This document shows positions 10,144-23,246 of a stretch of 64,000 nucleotides of DNA, in pieces; position 1 is the first letter of the stretch; every line of letters starts with the position of its first letter. The notes under the pieces were generated by a model, which was not told the origin of the DNA, did no database searches, and saw nothing but the letters and a program-made list of their open reading frames with translations. The DNA comes from Daldinia sp. FL1419 (Eukaryota; Ascomycota; Sordariomycetes; Xylariales; Hypoxylaceae). The DNA lies in contig MU623350.1 of NCBI GenBank assembly GCA_025201765.1, forward strand, positions 310,001-374,000, in the 5' to 3' direction. Both the position numbers and the translations under genes were made by a program.

Positions 10144-11669
10144 GGCGTATTCCCCTTCTTCTTTCCCTATAGTCTTTTCTCTAAATAACTCTACACAAAT
10201 ATAATTCGCAAAGCCGCCGCGCCTTACGGGCGAGTATTTATTATCCAAAAGAGGAGGAAAGAGATTTATCTTATGACAAAAGATAGGTAAATCTAATTAA
10301 TTATCGCCGTCATGTTGGCTGGCCCAAAATAACAAAAAGAAAAAGAGGATATCGATGAAGCCAAAGCACGAGAAATACAATAGGAATAGTAGGAAGTGAG
10401 GCCAACCATCGATGTATAACATGCACTACGGCCGAGATGAAGTGATATATCACATCACAGCCCGACTACAGTAGCACGAACACGCATACGGCGAAATCAT
10501 GTGGCTACAGGGTAGTGCCAGAGACATACATACACACGTAGATATCAACCCGGCGAGCTGCGGGCCATCCAAATTATCCAATAGGCAGGTTAAGCACCCA
10601 CAGGGATCCCACGAGTTGTTGGTACACGACAAGCAAATCCTGGGCGTTGAACAGCGGCTCGAAAATCCCAAGGGACGAAGGTAACGGCCGCCGGAAAACG
10701 CCTTGCGGGGGAGGCTGCTGTTGAGCGGCGGTACGTAAGGTCGTATGAATGGTCGGGTAGAAGGAGTTGGTTGTAGGTAGGGGCTAAAGCCTCCTCGACC
10801 CGTACTGCGGCCTCGTGGGTTCCCGAGGAGGGAAGCATTACGGCTTCTGTGTACTTCTGATATATTCGTACTCATTACCTACCTACGCATTATACATAAG
10901 GACACGCCTCCTAAGGACCTATAAGCGATAATACGAAGAGTACATCATTAGATTTAAAGCGATCTCCGGAACGCTAATACTGAGGAGGGCCTCATTACTT
11001 CTGCTTACGGCGTGAGCCCGTCGGTGTGATACGGCTGGTTCAAGACTTGCCACTTACCACTCTGATACAGACCAAAAAAAAGCAAAAAAAAAAAAAAGAA
11101 CAAGTCTAGAAGACAAACAGGGGCTTCTCATATATTACGATAATTAAAAACGTCAACACCTAATCTACCTAGGCATTCAAGAACCTCACCGACTGACTCA
11201 TTGGTGGTTCGTGACGGACCGTAACCCCTACGGAGGCAGTGCAATGCGACCGACCAGCTGAGCTCCAAGAGTATCGCCAAACGATCAGATCCATCACTTA
11301 CACATATGGCTGCAAAGCAAGATTCCACCTCTCATCTAGCTCATCTAACACGAGACGAATAGTCCGAGAGAATCGTCCATTCCTAACAATGGAAAATAAT
11401 TGTATAGGTTAGGTACTTAATATCACGTAGTAGAACATCGGAATAAGACTGGCGCATAATTGAGTTGCGTGGGGATTCCGTGTTAAGAACGAAGCACCGG
11501 CTGCGGATGACCTATAATACTAAATACCGCATTTATGACCGGTGTGCTCCGATGAGGTAGGTACTCGTATACCAAGAGAAAGGAAATTCGTAAACCGCCT
11601 CCTCATTATTAGCCGTAGCTGAATGCGCTTTTTGACTCCATCTATCTCCTGTCTCGGGTATCATCTACA
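10144..11669. other. Intergenic region upstream of the patatin remnant
   Basis: I find no supportable gene. Open frames on the minus strand (10450-10875 and 11128-11328) show no recognisable family and the first overlaps another unrelated open frame, so they are not called. An A-rich run lies near 11073-11100. Confidence 0.45.
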
Positions 11670-13761
11670 TCACGTATACACAGGTGCGTCTGCCTCTTCC
11701 TCCAAATACCACGTCGAATCGACGTTAGGATCCAGCTCCCTGAGCGAAAAACCGGTCCCCAAATAGTGGAATCGATTACGCGTCGGGTTGTCGTAGACAT
11801 AGTCAAAGTCCTCGCCGCGGAAGTGCTCGAGCATATGGAAGAAATGCACGCGACTGCCGGGGTGCAGAGTCGTGACGGGTCCGTCTTCGGTGCCGCCCTT
11901 GAACCAGGATTTGCCTGGCGACGACCACGCCGTGCGCGGCATGAATGCGGCTACGTGCTGGCTGTAATCTTCTACTGCAGCGTCTGAGGGCACGATGGCC
12001 TTGATGCCTTCTTTTTGGCACTTGGATATTATCCGTGTGATGTATCTAGCGATGTGCTCGCTTAAGGTGAAGACGCTACCGTGACCTATAGGTGCATTGG
12101 GACCGAGGAATGCTTTGAGTATGTGTTAGAACAGGGTATTGAATATATTAATCAAGGCAATCAGGATACTTACTGAAGTAGTTCGGTACACTAGCAAGCG
12201 CGCACGACATATAGCCCTTCGGCGTCTCTGTCTTCATAGTATCTTGGACGTTCCCATTCCGACCAACAATAGGAAATCGCGGAACAAAGGAAGTATCAAA
12301 GCCCGTGGCGCAGATTATAGCGTCTAACTGGATTACTTCGCCCGACTCAAGTTGAATGCCTTCCGATATGATGGCGGCGATCCCTTCGGTAATTACCTCT
12401 GTATTCGCGGCACCGAGCGCTTCTAAATAGCCTGGTGCCGGCGTGATTCTGCGGCAACCCAAAGGAAATTTGGGAATTAGGGCTTCGCAGAGCTTCTCAT
12501 TACCTCGTAGGGCAGCTGTCATATACTCAATGACCTTGCTTGTGGCGAATTTTTGTATCGGGCTACCGTTCACAACCTGAATACGAGAATGTCAATGATG
12601 GGCTTTCTAAGACAGGTAATAGGTATTTTTCTTACGAGTGCGAATGCTCCTTGGCTATCTCTCTCGATCGCTTTTATGAATTTACGGTAAAACGCGGGAT
12701 CCGCCTTGAACCTCTCGATTTGTTGTTCCGTGAAGTTCTCCTTCTCGTCCAGTTCTATCTCGCCGAGGATCTCCTTTGCGGGCCCTCCCATCACCTTCAT
12801 TGATAACAGTCGTGGGGGTATGATCCATGTTGGGGTACGGACGAAATGATATAGCTTTTTGACGCCTGTGGAAGTTAGCTATGCTTTTGTAAGCAAGATA
12901 GGGGCCAGCCTACTTGGTTGAATTGTAGGTAGCAACTGGATGCCCGACGAGCCATTTCCAATGATGGCTATGGCCTTGCCGGTATAGTCGAAATCCTTAG
13001 GCCAGTTAGCCGTGTGTATTAAATCTCCCTTGAAGTTGTTTATCCCCTGGATATCCGGCCATTTCCAATTACTGGCGTATTTGAATTAGCAGTGCTTTCT
13101 ACACGAATTATGAGCCCTGTGGTAGACATCTATCTTACTTTAAAATGCCTGATGCGTTGACAAGGAAGTTGGCGTTATCCCTGAACTCTCTGCCTGTCTC
13201 GAGGTCCATGATACTTAAGTCCCAAAGCCCACGCTCCTCGTCCCACCATGCACCCGTGACCTTATGTCGAGTCTTAATCGCGTTTGACATGTCCTCTTCA
13301 TCGCATATTCGCTCTAGATATTGTTCAATCTCTTCAGCGGGCGCAAAGAAGTTGGACCATTCAGGATTGGGACGCCATGAGAACTGATAATTGTGACTTG
13401 GAACGTCACATCTGCATCCTGGGTAACGATTCTCGGCCCAGGTCCCGCCGACGTTCTCGTTCTTTTCGTAGATGATGAATTCGTAGTTGGTTATATTCCT
13501 TCTAAGAGTCCGTATCATATTTATGCCGCTAGCCCCCGCGCCGATACCTACGATCCTGGCATATTTGGCAGCTCCGAGGGGCGTTTCTCGAATTGTGTAA
13601 GACGGTCTCGCTATAGTCTCGGGTGCTTTGGTATCGCTTATACGCTTCTCACCATGGCCCGGAACATGATGATCCTTGCGGCTGGTTTTGTGGCGTGTCA
13701 TACTGCTTGGGATAGAGAGCAGACGAGAAACCCGGTGCTGTAATTTCGTGATATCTCCCAT
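11670..13761 (-). CDS. Type I Baeyer-Villiger (FAD/NADPH) monooxygenase
   Basis: Five exons on the minus strand (13139-13761, 12914-13071, 12636-12865, 12174-12576, 11670-12112) join in frame to 618 residues; introns are 67, 48, 59 and 61 nt, all GT-AG. The FAD-binding GAGASG is at residues 74-79. The Baeyer-Villiger fingerprint FxGxxxHxxxW is exact (FKGDLIHTANW, 221-231), and the NADPH site GNGSSG is at 246-251. Such enzymes insert oxygen next to a ketone to give an ester or lactone, in catabolism or secondary metabolism; the substrate cannot be told. The start at 13761 (MGDITKLQHRV) is chosen; the frame stays open to 13908 upstream, and MTRHKTS (residue 21) is another candidate. Its neighbours are not biosynthetic genes apart from the dead patatin gene, so no cluster is evident. 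Confidence 0.9.
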
Positions 13762-15363
13762 TATTATCGCGTCTGAGGATATAAACTTTATACTCGAGCT
13801 CGAGGCTCGATCAAAATTGACTTGTAGACGTGAATTCGTATTATCCAGTGTCCTCGGCGTAATATAAAGGCTTAGCTGAAAGTGGATAGAAAGAAGAGAA
13901 CCAACCAAAGCTTACAGACCTTCTAGCTTAAGAAAAGGCAAATAAGTTGAGTAACAGGGAGCGGCGTATCTCGGCCTACCATCGTAGAAGGATGTTCTCT
14001 TTTAGTGATTTACTATGTCGGGAAAGTAATCTTCCCACTGTTCACTCGCAGATGCAATCTATTTGTTGCCCTCCCTCGACACATGGCAATGCGTATCCGA
14101 GTATGTGGCCTAGGTAGGTAATGTTTGCTTTCCCTTACGAAGGCTGCCATATATTTTACTTACAACCATCCCCCCTGCCGACACACGGATGATAAAGCAG
14201 TTCATTGTAACTGGACTCAACCGGTTTGCCACGATGAGTTGAGAGGAAATGAGACGAATTGAGAGTAACCCCAGTATTCAACTGTCAAGTCCTTTAACTA
14301 GGAAACCAATGACGAGTTTCCTGATAGGTCGTCTTGCTTGGTTATCATGGTTATCATGGTTATCACGAACGGGGCTGGACGTTCGTATCGTATTTCGTCC
14401 AATCGCTCACTGTTCTGGAGGGGCTCCCACGTTTTTGGGGGTTTTTTATAACTGTGTCTTATAACAGTGCTGCACTGTACATGGTATTTGGGATGCGCTT
14501 GGGATTGATAGACATTTTGTCCCACTGAGGCGTGCATCTACCAAGTTACCTCCCCGAAGCGGCCGGGCATAATGGGAAGTTCGAAGGGGCGATAGCTATC
14601 CCTAGTAAGGATGTAAGAATCCCAATTTCGAGTGCATGCCTGCATATGTGCGTATGTGTGTGCGATGCGGAAGATTATATCATCTAATAAAGACATCTAA
14701 GAAATCTAAGAAGACGTCGCCCGTTTTGTAGTGCATTATTCTAGTATTCATTGACCAATAAACGCGAGTAATCCAGAATAAGCCCAATACGAATTGTACC
14801 TTATAGGTAGGTACATAGGTAGGTACCTATGTGCAGAAATAGGTGTTATTAAACGTAAGAGATAAGTAATGGTTGCACAAAGGTATTATACGGCTCGGAA
14901 TGGATCACAAGAAGGTTTAGAGGTAGAGGTACCTCCAAGGTGTAAGCTCGGTGGAATTACCGTAGAAAAAGATTCGACTTTGGCTGCTTGGTAATAGCGG
15001 TCAACAACATGGAAAGTTCAATTAGTCAATTACTAAGGTACCTACATGTAAGTATACAACTAGATCCCCCACCCTATCCGATTTTAGGTATCGTACAATG
15101 TAGGTATACCAAATCCTCTATGAAGATACGCTAGCACGTTCAAGTACCGTACTTTGACATATATCGCATTTATTGTACATGTACTTACCCACCGATCCGT
15201 ACTATTATTTTTTAAGGCTTTGGCCGCAAACTTTTATTGTACATATTCAAATTTCGGATAGTGCCACTCACCTTACCTGCAGCATCAGATAACATCTGAT
15301 ATACATGCACGTGTATGGTAAAGGTATTAAAGTTTAGCCTTATTAATTTGTTCCCTGATCGAT
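13762..15363. other. Divergent intergenic region BVMO-hpm1
   Basis: No gene is seen. It has three tandem copies of a 9-mer (GGTTATCAT, the last one changed) at 14340-14366, a cluster of AGGTACCT elements at about 14805-14835, more near 15035, and a CACGTG at about 15308-15313 just upstream of hpm1. Confidence 0.5.
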
Positions 15364-16518
15364 ATGCCTGGCCAATTCTCCTTCGGATTTTCTGGTGACG
15401 ATATAGAGGACGACGGAGAATCAAATTCTGCAGGTCCACAGGTCAGCACGCCTGCGCAGCCGCAGGCATCAGCTAGTGCATTTCCTGTTCCAGGAAAACC
15501 TTTGCTCCCTGGCACCAATCATGACTTACACCAAATGCTATCTCAGCTGCCGTCCAAAATAGCTTACGGCATCTTGGACATCGACTTGGATGGCGTTGGT
15601 AGAATTCAGCTACCCCGCCGAGAGCTATGGGATGTCCGAGTTCAGCTTATGGCCGAGGACGACGGGGGCGATACCGAACCCGGGCTAGGTAATCACGATG
15701 TGAAGACCGGAGTCTATGAGGGTGGATTCAAATCCTGGGAAAGCAGTGTGGACCTCGTTAAAGTTCTCTCACTTTCCAAATCTTTTCTTTCCGATACGGA
15801 CACGGCCCCAAGACTGATCGAGGTAAGTTTTTTTCGGCCGTAAACGCCGAGTACCGCAGGAATAACTACTCAGACATTTGTGTAGCTCGGTTGCGGCACG
15901 GCTCTCCCCTCATTGGCTCTGTTCCAGTGGAGCCTCAGTCTTCGAATATCCGATAAGAACACTCTATCTATAGTCTTAGCCGACTATAATTCAACCGTTC
16001 TGCAGCTCGTAACCTTGCCCAACTTTATATTAAGCTGGGCTCTTCATCAACGAGCGGACTCGCCCTTACTGGAGGCTGCCTTCTCGACAGAGGGAGAGCT
16101 GGACCTAACACCAGAAGTCCTTAAAGCCTTCGATGAATTCCTTACGGCTCGCAAGATCTCTCTTTCTTTCTTTTCCGGCGCCTGGTCCACGGAGTTTATT
16201 GATCTCGTAAACTCTGATAAGATCTCCAAAGTAGGAAATGAAATCGGTCAGCGAACCATTATACTTGGCGCGGAAACTATTTATTCCCCCTTTGCGCTCA
16301 GTGCATTCACACAGACTATATTATCCTTCCTAAAAGGGGAAAAGGAACAGGGCAATGCGGCTGAGGCATTGGTCGGCGCCAAAAAACTCTACTTTGGTGT
16401 AGGCGGTTCGTTAGACGACTTCGTTACCAGAGCTCGAGAAATGGGTGCCAACGTCGAAGAAGTCCGAGAAGAGACGGAAGGCGTCCGTCGTGGCGTTGTC
16501 CGCTGCAGCCTCCCGTAG
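15364..16518 (+). CDS. hpm1: Protein-histidine N-methyltransferase Hpm1 (METTL18 family)
   Basis: Two exons (15364-15822 and 15886-16518; 63-nt GTAAGT...TAG intron) give 363 residues. The N-terminal half holds the family signature TGVYEGGFKSWESSVDLV. Directly after the splice junction comes the SAM-binding motif LGCGTALPSL (from residue 154), followed by LADYNSTVLQLVTLPN, the acidic-loop and motif-II region of seven-beta-strand methyltransferases. In yeast, Hpm1 methylates a histidine of ribosomal protein uL3 (Rpl3) and affects 60S assembly and translation fidelity. Acidic and proline/alanine-rich low-complexity sequence fills residues 8-50. The start MPGQFSFGF resembles those of other fungal members. 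Confidence 0.92.
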
Positions 16519-18881
16519 AAGCTTAGGCATGATTGTCTTAAGCCTTCGGTAAATCTACGAAAAAAAGTAGGTTATATAACGTTAGGGAACGTTAGATCTG
16601 ACCTTTGAATTCACATTGCCTGGCTCAAACAACAGGAGAATATGTTTTCATTCTACGACGCTATTTTCTCATTAGCATATAAATGTCGGAATTTATGCTT
16701 GTATCAAATCCTGTAGCGATAACTTATGGTTGATCCGATAAATGAGAAGATGAGCGTTGGCATCATGTTTCGACTCGTAGGCTCTTCCAGTTTACCTTTA
16801 TGCTAAGTGACCCCGTTATTGGGATGTGTAGGACTGGGGTTCAATTTTCCTTATTGAAAACACAACAGGTAAGAGGTGGCTAACCTAGAACTGAGCTGAT
16901 CTTCAATGTAAATGCCGGTACTAGTAGAGCACAGACTTTTCTTTAATGTGTGGATGATTGGGGAGAGTGGATTAGCCGGCGACATATATTGTCTCCCTGA
17001 TCTCCTCGGGAATAATGCAATAAGAATGACGGATCGTGGGTGGTCGATATTCTATGATGTCCTTAATTAGGTTTTGGTTTTGGTTTTGGGTTGTCCCCAT
17101 CATCAGACTTGTGAAAAATAAAAAATCATGCTACGCACATGGAAAAGTGTAGATGCTCAAGTAAGGGGGCATCTTCTAGGGTCACTTAACAAACCCGGGA
17201 GTGGTGGGTTATGGTTATGGAGAACCCCCCCAAATTGCATATGGGGTACCTGGGGAAGCTGCAAGGAGGGTTTTGACCGGGAACGCCCTTGTTGTTCAGA
17301 TCCAATTGGGTCCTTGATGCAGGAACCAATCACCTAAGACTGACAGCCTAGACATAGCGTGGACTTTGGCGAGATTGCGCGGTCCCACATTGGCTGCTTT
17401 AGGTTCCACGGCTGCACGGGTCGAGATCCTGCCGCGTACCGGGCTTACAACTTTTCTTCATTGTCGATGCTTGCAGCTTCCCCTTATCAGCAGACCTCAT
17501 CGGATGGCCCATGCTTGTATGCGACCTACTGCTTCAAACTTAAAATGCGATGGGTCGGGGAGTTTTGTATTTCGAAGCGCCCCCAATGTAGTTACATACC
17601 TGGATGTCTAAAGCAATGAGGCTCTAAATAAAAGGTAAGATGCATGTCTAGTAGAGTTAAGGAACTGGTATGTAATACCAAGTTGGTAGTCATTGCCGAG
17701 GAAAATCATATGACATTTTTCATAGGTTAACTAACCTACCTAGGTACCTACCTAGTTACCTAAGATGCGAAAATATGCGGTGTTAGTTGCAATTGCCCCT
17801 GGCCGTGTGGCCTAAGCTGCACGTCATGTTCTGGGTCTTGGCCTACGCAGCATTTTTACGGTCTGTATATGTGTATATAATTCAATTCAACTCGGGTATG
17901 TAAATCAACATAAGGCAATTACATTCGTCATGCCTCAAACTGGAGAAAATAATATTGATCAGGAGGAAAGTCTCCTAAACCTGATTAGGTTGCCAGGATG
18001 CAGCAGGACAAACATTCGGGGGCGCTGGACCGCGGTGATGGCCCAGACCAAGTCTACGTAAGGTCCTAGGTTAATTGGCGTAAATAATTGGCTTGAAGTG
18101 ATCTATAATACTACGCATGACCCGACCAAGGTTAGCTCCTCCCTCAAAATGGGAAAGGTACTTGTCCCCATACATGGTGTAGAATACCATAAAGGTTGCC
18201 TAATTGCATATTTCTAGGAAAATACAGCATGATTAACCCAAATTAGGACTAGTAAGATAAGATTTTAGCCGTTCCTAGCATCAAAAGTTGGTGTGTTATC
18301 GCAGGTTGAATCTTGTATTTCGCGATTGCTAATTTCCCCCGGGGACGCGGCCTTGCACTTTCCTGGTCTACTGGCGCACACAACCTGGGAAGTTGGGCAA
18401 GAGCAAGAGCAAGAGCAAGAGCCTTCTTCTTTTTCTTTCTTGTCAAATACTCTACCTGATATTCCATTTCCTTTTCTTTTTCAACCTTCACGTTCATTAC
18501 TCAACTCTGGTGTTGTCGTCGCCCGTTCGCGTATATTGTTCTAATTCTCCAACGATACTGGGTAAGTTTCGCGATTTTTTATACTCGATACTACACGTCC
18601 CTTCAGATAAATCCATAAGACATCCCACCTTTATCCTACTACTCTACCAACTACGTCGTAACGGTCTCCAAGATCGCAATTGGCAAGCAGAACGTTACGT
18701 TGTGCGGGACTGAGCTTACCCAACATCATCTATAACAACGTCGTTGTAGATGAAATCCATTACTTGTTGTTCCTAGGCAATATAATTATTGCCCCATAAA
18801 CTTTGCTGACCTCGTCTTCATCTCTTCCACAGACTTTTTGTCATTCTTTAACTACTTTAATACTCTCTACTACGAGCCAAA
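16519..18881. other. Long intergenic region hpm1-GPI protein
   Basis: No gene can be supported in these 2.4 kb. Short open frames at 17128-17337 and 17359-17619 lie in overlapping frames with no family features. A TTTTGG microrepeat is at about 17070-17090, palindromic CCTACCTAGGTACCTACC elements at 17724-17762 and a GAGCAA hexamer repeat at 18399-18420. The CT-rich stretch at 18420-18880 is a likely promoter and leader; a GTAAGT at 18562 and a CACAG near 18829-18833 could bound a leader intron, unproven. Confidence 0.45.
17724..17762. repeat. Dispersed AGGTACCT/CCTAGG palindromic element
   Basis: A clear copy of the element that recurs in almost every intergenic gap: tandem ACCTACCTAGGTACCTACC with self-complementary TAGGTACCTA. 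No copy lies inside a recognised coding exon. Confidence 0.75.
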
Positions 18882-19661
18882 ATGAAGGTCTCTTTCGTCT
18901 CTGCCGTCCTCGCCGCTCTCCCGGCTTGGGTTAATGCCGTTGTCATCACCAACAGCAACTACAATGGTATTGAGGTTGGCAAAGCTTTCGAGGTCACCTG
19001 GTCCGACGCTACTGGCCCCGTATCTCTTACCTTGAAGGATGGCCCCTCTGACAACCTCAAGACCGTCTCGGATCTTACCTGTAAGTCTGATCAACTAATA
19101 TAACTCACTCACTTAACCTACAGCTAACCATATACAGCCGGTGAGACTGGTACCAGCTACACCTGGATCCCTTCTTCGTCTCTGACTTCTGGCACCTACG
19201 CTCTCGAGATCAGCGATGGTACCGACGTGAACTACAGCCAGCAGTTCGAGATTTCTGGTGGTTCTGCTAGCAGCACCTCGGCTGGTACCTCGGCTAGTAC
19301 CACGGCTTCGCAGACTAGCGCGTCTTCGGCTGTCTCGTCGACTACTGCCTCTAGCAGCGCTACCATCACTAGCAGTGAGACTTCGTCGATTCCTACTGGT
19401 TCTAGCACGTCCTCTGGATCTTCCAGCTTCACTAGCAGCGCTAGCAGTGGTTCTATTACCTCGTCTAGCACCCATGCTAGTTCCAGTAAGTTCAACAAAT
19501 ATGTTTGTCTATTAATAAACATCTAACAAGTTGTAGCTTCTTCGGCGGCCAAAACCTCGTCTGCTACCCCCGAGACGGTCGTGCCCAACACGAATGCCGC
19601 CCAGACCGTGGCTCCGTTTGTGGCCCCGATGCTTCTCGCTGTCGGTGCAGTCTTCATGTAA
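18882..19661 (+). CDS. GPI-anchored Ser/Thr-rich cell-wall protein (Kre9/Knh1-like N-terminal domain)
   Basis: Three exons (18882-19080, 19138-19485, 19537-19661) give 223 residues; introns are 57 and 51 nt. A signal peptide with predicted cleavage after VNA (residue 19) leads into a beta-sandwich-like domain (residues 20-115: VVITNSNYNGIEVGKAFEV and SGETGTSYTWIPSSSL). This matches the GPI-anchored serine-threonine-rich family seen in aspergilli and other filamentous fungi. Residues about 115-200 are almost only S, T, A and G, a heavily O-glycosylated stalk. The end is a hydrophobic GPI signal (VAPFVAPMLLAVGAVFM); NAA at about 202-204 is a fitting attachment site. It is probably on the outer plasma membrane or wall; no enzymatic activity is suggested. 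The sequence is codon-optimised in look (C-ending codons), which suggests strong expression. Confidence 0.9.
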
Positions 19662-21243
19662 GCGCATGATACGATTCGCGTTATTCAACAAAAACACTAT
19701 GATTTGCCCGGTATCCGGATTTTCGTTGTACAAATACACCCGTTGCCTCATGTGCGATGAATTATACGCACTGGCTTGTTACGCTTAATGGAAGGGAACA
19801 CGTTTTTAAAAAGCTTTTGCTATTAAAGGGATCTCGACGCATGAAGCGTTTTGGGATTACTTCGTTGTATACGTAGTATCCCAGATCAATGTATAATCTT
19901 CTCAGCGATAGGTAGTTTGCCTCGCATAGTTGTGATACGATCCATCTGCTAGTACTTGATAGAATTCACGCACTTCAGTTAGAGTACCTAATAGGCTCTT
20001 CGATAATAGCAATACGCTTGGTTGTTAACGTATTAATGGCACATCTGCCAAGCCTTTACTTCTCCATTTCCATATCTGATCTAAGACTTGTGGGCGGGAA
20101 CTTGCATGCAGAAAACGCCCAATAGGGGAATTGGTGTGTGAGGTGTTTCAGACTCGGGTATACCTCTAATGATCCGAGTGTGAGAGTGTACGAATGTCTT
20201 GGGTGACGTAGATATCCTCTTGTCCCCCCCGCCAGTTTCTAACTCTGTTAGATAGGGCATATGCCTAGGTACCTAGTTATATGTACGTCCGTATGCACGT
20301 AGTGGCGATGGCCCTGTTTGCTCCTACTTCGAGGAAGAGACATGTGATACCGACTTTGTATCCGGGGCTTAGATCTGATCCCGCGTAAGAATATCTGTCT
20401 CCTGTCCGAGCAACGTAGACTATCTAGGTAGGTAGGCAGGATAGATACAGTAAGTATGCTAATTTGGCTAGTGTGGGAGGACAATAGATTTCATTCCAAG
20501 GGAATTTATAATATAGCGCATGTTAGTGAAATTTCGTCACGATGTCTGGTTTGTGTTAGGTACCTACCTATGTAAACAAACTTCCAGAATGGGCACAGGG
20601 ATGGGAGGCAAGGGTTGGGTTTCGATGGGGGAGATGGCTATAAGAGAGCCGATTTCCTGTTATGAACTACCTAATCTTATCACATTCGTCAAGTACGTCC
20701 TAAGGTATATTCAATGGTATGAAGTATTATTCTATCGCCCGTTTGTGGTCAACGAGGTAATCAATCTGGCTGTTGCAATACCTAAACAAACCATTCGCCA
20801 TTATTTAGCATCTAAGGACATCACTAACCTAGGTACCTGGTTATCTCAAGTGGGTAAAGACGGATATTTAACAAGCCTCAATAGTAACTGATGGGCTATC
20901 ATGGCCACATCTGGGCAGCTTGTTATGCACTAGAGCCCCGATCCTATCTGCAATCCACACCATGCCATCCTACGTCTTTTCTTTCTCGGCCTATACCGAC
21001 ATCCCATGGAGCGAATGTCTGGTGCAAATCCCACCTTATGTGTATAGTGGCGAGTCCCTCTCTATAGTTGGATGTCTTGCTAACCGCCAAAACCTCGACA
21101 ATGTTTTCCCCATGCAGCTATTAATCAGAGACCCTCTTCGCCCTCCGATATACACCACAGGGCAATGGAATAACCTTTCCCTTCCGTACTACTTTTGCCC
21201 CTTCCCTACGATCTGGATGTGCACGCGTCGTCAAAGATCCTTC
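19662..21243. other. Intergenic region between the GPI protein and pex5 (3' to 3')
   Basis: The two flanking genes converge here. Open frames at 20520-20891 and 20920-21291 are not called: the first runs through an AGGTACCT repeat element and neither shows a family. Repeat elements occur near 20264-20275, 20425-20437, 20558-20571 and 20826-20840. Confidence 0.5.
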
Positions 21244-23246
21244 CTAAAATTCAATCTCGCCGCGGAACACTTCAGGGTCAACGCCAGGTAGCACTTTCTC
21301 CGCAAGATCTCTGCGGCCCATCTGCGTGAAGACGCGGCGCAGGGTGTCGTATAAGTTAGTGCTACGGTTTTGTGTGGTCATTGCGTCAAGCTGGGCGTCA
21401 CTGACGCCGCCGCCTAGGAGTTCTCGGGCCTTTTCGCGGCCTTCTTTCTCGACCGTCTTGTGCATGCTGAGCGCCGCCAGTAGATGACCCGCCGCCTCGG
21501 CGTGGCACCCCATGTTGATACAGCTGACTCCGAGGTTATACCGTGCACGTACAAAGTTAGGTTTTAGCGTTAACGCCTTCTCATACGCCGCAATCGCATC
21601 CTCGCTTTTGCCGCTGTTAGCTAGCGTTGCCCCCAGACGGTTCCACAACAGGTGCACCTGGTTTTGCCGATTAGAAGCTCCAAGTTCGGACGACGCCAGC
21701 GCTGCCGAGAAGCAATCCACGGCCTTGTCGTATTCCTCGGCACCGTAGAATAGTACACCCAGTCCCACCTGTACGTCTGGATCCATGTGCTCGCCGTCTG
21801 GGCTAAGTCGTGCGGCCTTGATGAAAAGCTGTGTAACCCGGTCATGAAGCTGCTGGCGCTCGGTGAAGCCCATATCAGCCGGGGAAGAGAGATCGCCGGG
21901 TGAGATAACAGAAGGATACCTGACGGATAGCCATCGCTCCAGGGTTCGGTAAGCTATGCTGTCATAGCCTTCGTTCGTGTAGGAAACGGCTAGGGTCATA
22001 AGGGCGGGGGCATTATTCGGGTCGAGGTTCTTTGCTTGTTCCAGCGCCCGGATGGCTGCTGTCTCCTTCTCATTCTGTGCTTGGACCATACCAAGTTGAA
22101 CCCACGCTTCCGTATGTTTAGGGTCTTTTTGGACAGCGGCCTCGAAGGCTAGAGAGGCTAGCGATAGGTTACCGCCTTCGTCAACGATTCGCATACCCTC
22201 TTCGAATGGGTTTGCGGTGTCTTTGAACAGGTTCTCTTCTTCGAAGAGGTAATTCTCTACTTCGGGGTCAAGCATCAATCTGCTGTTGGCGCCAGGCATA
22301 CTCCAGTCTCCAAAGCGGTCGGCCCAATCGGGATCCCCAATCTGCTCAACCCACTCTTCCTCATCTATAACTTCCTTAGTAGCAGCCTCCTCTGCTCGGA
22401 TGCCCCTCCAGATCGACTCGAAGTCTCCAAACTCGTTCGTCTCTGACTCTAGAATCTTCTCGTCGAGCTTATTTAGCTCGGGTTCAAGAGCGGAGGCCTC
22501 GTCTTTTTCCTTGCCGACGTCCTTCTCTTGTAGCTCAAGTTGCTTGAATTGCTCTTCCCACTGCTGATCATCGAGTTCTACCACTTTTTCTTTGCCCTTT
22601 CCCTTGCCTTGATCCACACTTGGCGAGAACTGTTGCTGCGGCATATGTTGGTACATGGGCATGCCGCCCATACCGTAGCTGCTCATACCCATACCATTCA
22701 TCATTCCCATCCCCATCATCGGGTTTTGATATTGCATGGCTGAAGGCATGGGGCTCGCTTGGGACGAGTTTGCTTGGCTAGTCATCTGTTGGAACTTGGC
22801 ATAATCTTCGGGGCTAAACTGTGTGCCTTGGGGCACCTTGAAGGCGGACTCCATCGCTGCTTGTGGGTTTTGCTGGAACTCGTTTGCCCACGCCGGAGAA
22901 GTTGAATTCGCTCGTAAGTGAACACCGTGCGCGGGGTGATCTAATCGTATCTGATTCATGCCTTCGAGGGGCATATTGGGCAATTGACCATTCTGCTGCA
23001 AGAAATTGTTCATCATCTGTAGATACGCCCCGTTAGCTTGTGCATCAAAGTAAGAACGTTGATCAGCTTTCGCACCTCATCTTGCGGGCCATGCTGTGCG
23101 GCACTGCGAAAGCCACTCATGCCACCCTGGGGAGTTCCATTTGTGATGCGATCTCTTTGCAGACTATTATCCTCTTGAGTATGTTTTGCGAACTGGCTGA
23201 GAGGGTTGCCCGCCGTGGAGCACTCAGGTCCGCCGAGAAAAGACAT
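21244..23246 (-). CDS. pex5: Peroxisomal targeting signal 1 receptor PEX5
   Basis: Two exons (23076-23246 and 21244-23016) give 647 residues. The N-terminus MSFLGGPECS carries the conserved cysteine (Cys9) that is ubiquitinated for receptor recycling. The unstructured half contains WxxxF-type docking motifs for Pex14/Pex13: WANEF (100-104), WEEQF (210-214) and a later WADRF. The C-terminal half is a seven-TPR domain (for example HTEAWVQLGMVQAQNEKE, HLLWNRLGATLANSGKSED and ALTLKPNFVRARYNLGVS) that binds SKL-type signals. The intron (23017-23075, 59 nt) has a weak donor GTGCGA but a CTAAC branch point and CTACAG acceptor. Splicing joins QDE to MMNNFLQQ, as expected for fungal PEX5. The protein shuttles between cytosol and peroxisome membrane. 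One protein in this window (43209-44908) ends in a candidate PTS1. Confidence 0.94.

Noticed and set aside
10450..10875. 141-codon minus-strand frame rich in R, S, P and C
   Set aside because: It overlaps another open frame of 82 codons and shows no domain; probably chance.
16845..16865. GGGGTTCAATTTTCC, resembling a tRNA B box on the plus strand
   Set aside because: The upstream 80 bases have no A box or acceptor stem.
19113..19475. R/S/A-rich frames in several phases across the GPI-protein gene
   Set aside because: The Ser/Thr repeat stretch keeps all frames open; only the frame with signal peptide and GPI tail makes sense.
20520..20891. 123-codon ATG frame on the plus strand
   Set aside because: It runs through an AGGTACCT intergenic repeat and has no family content or splice context.
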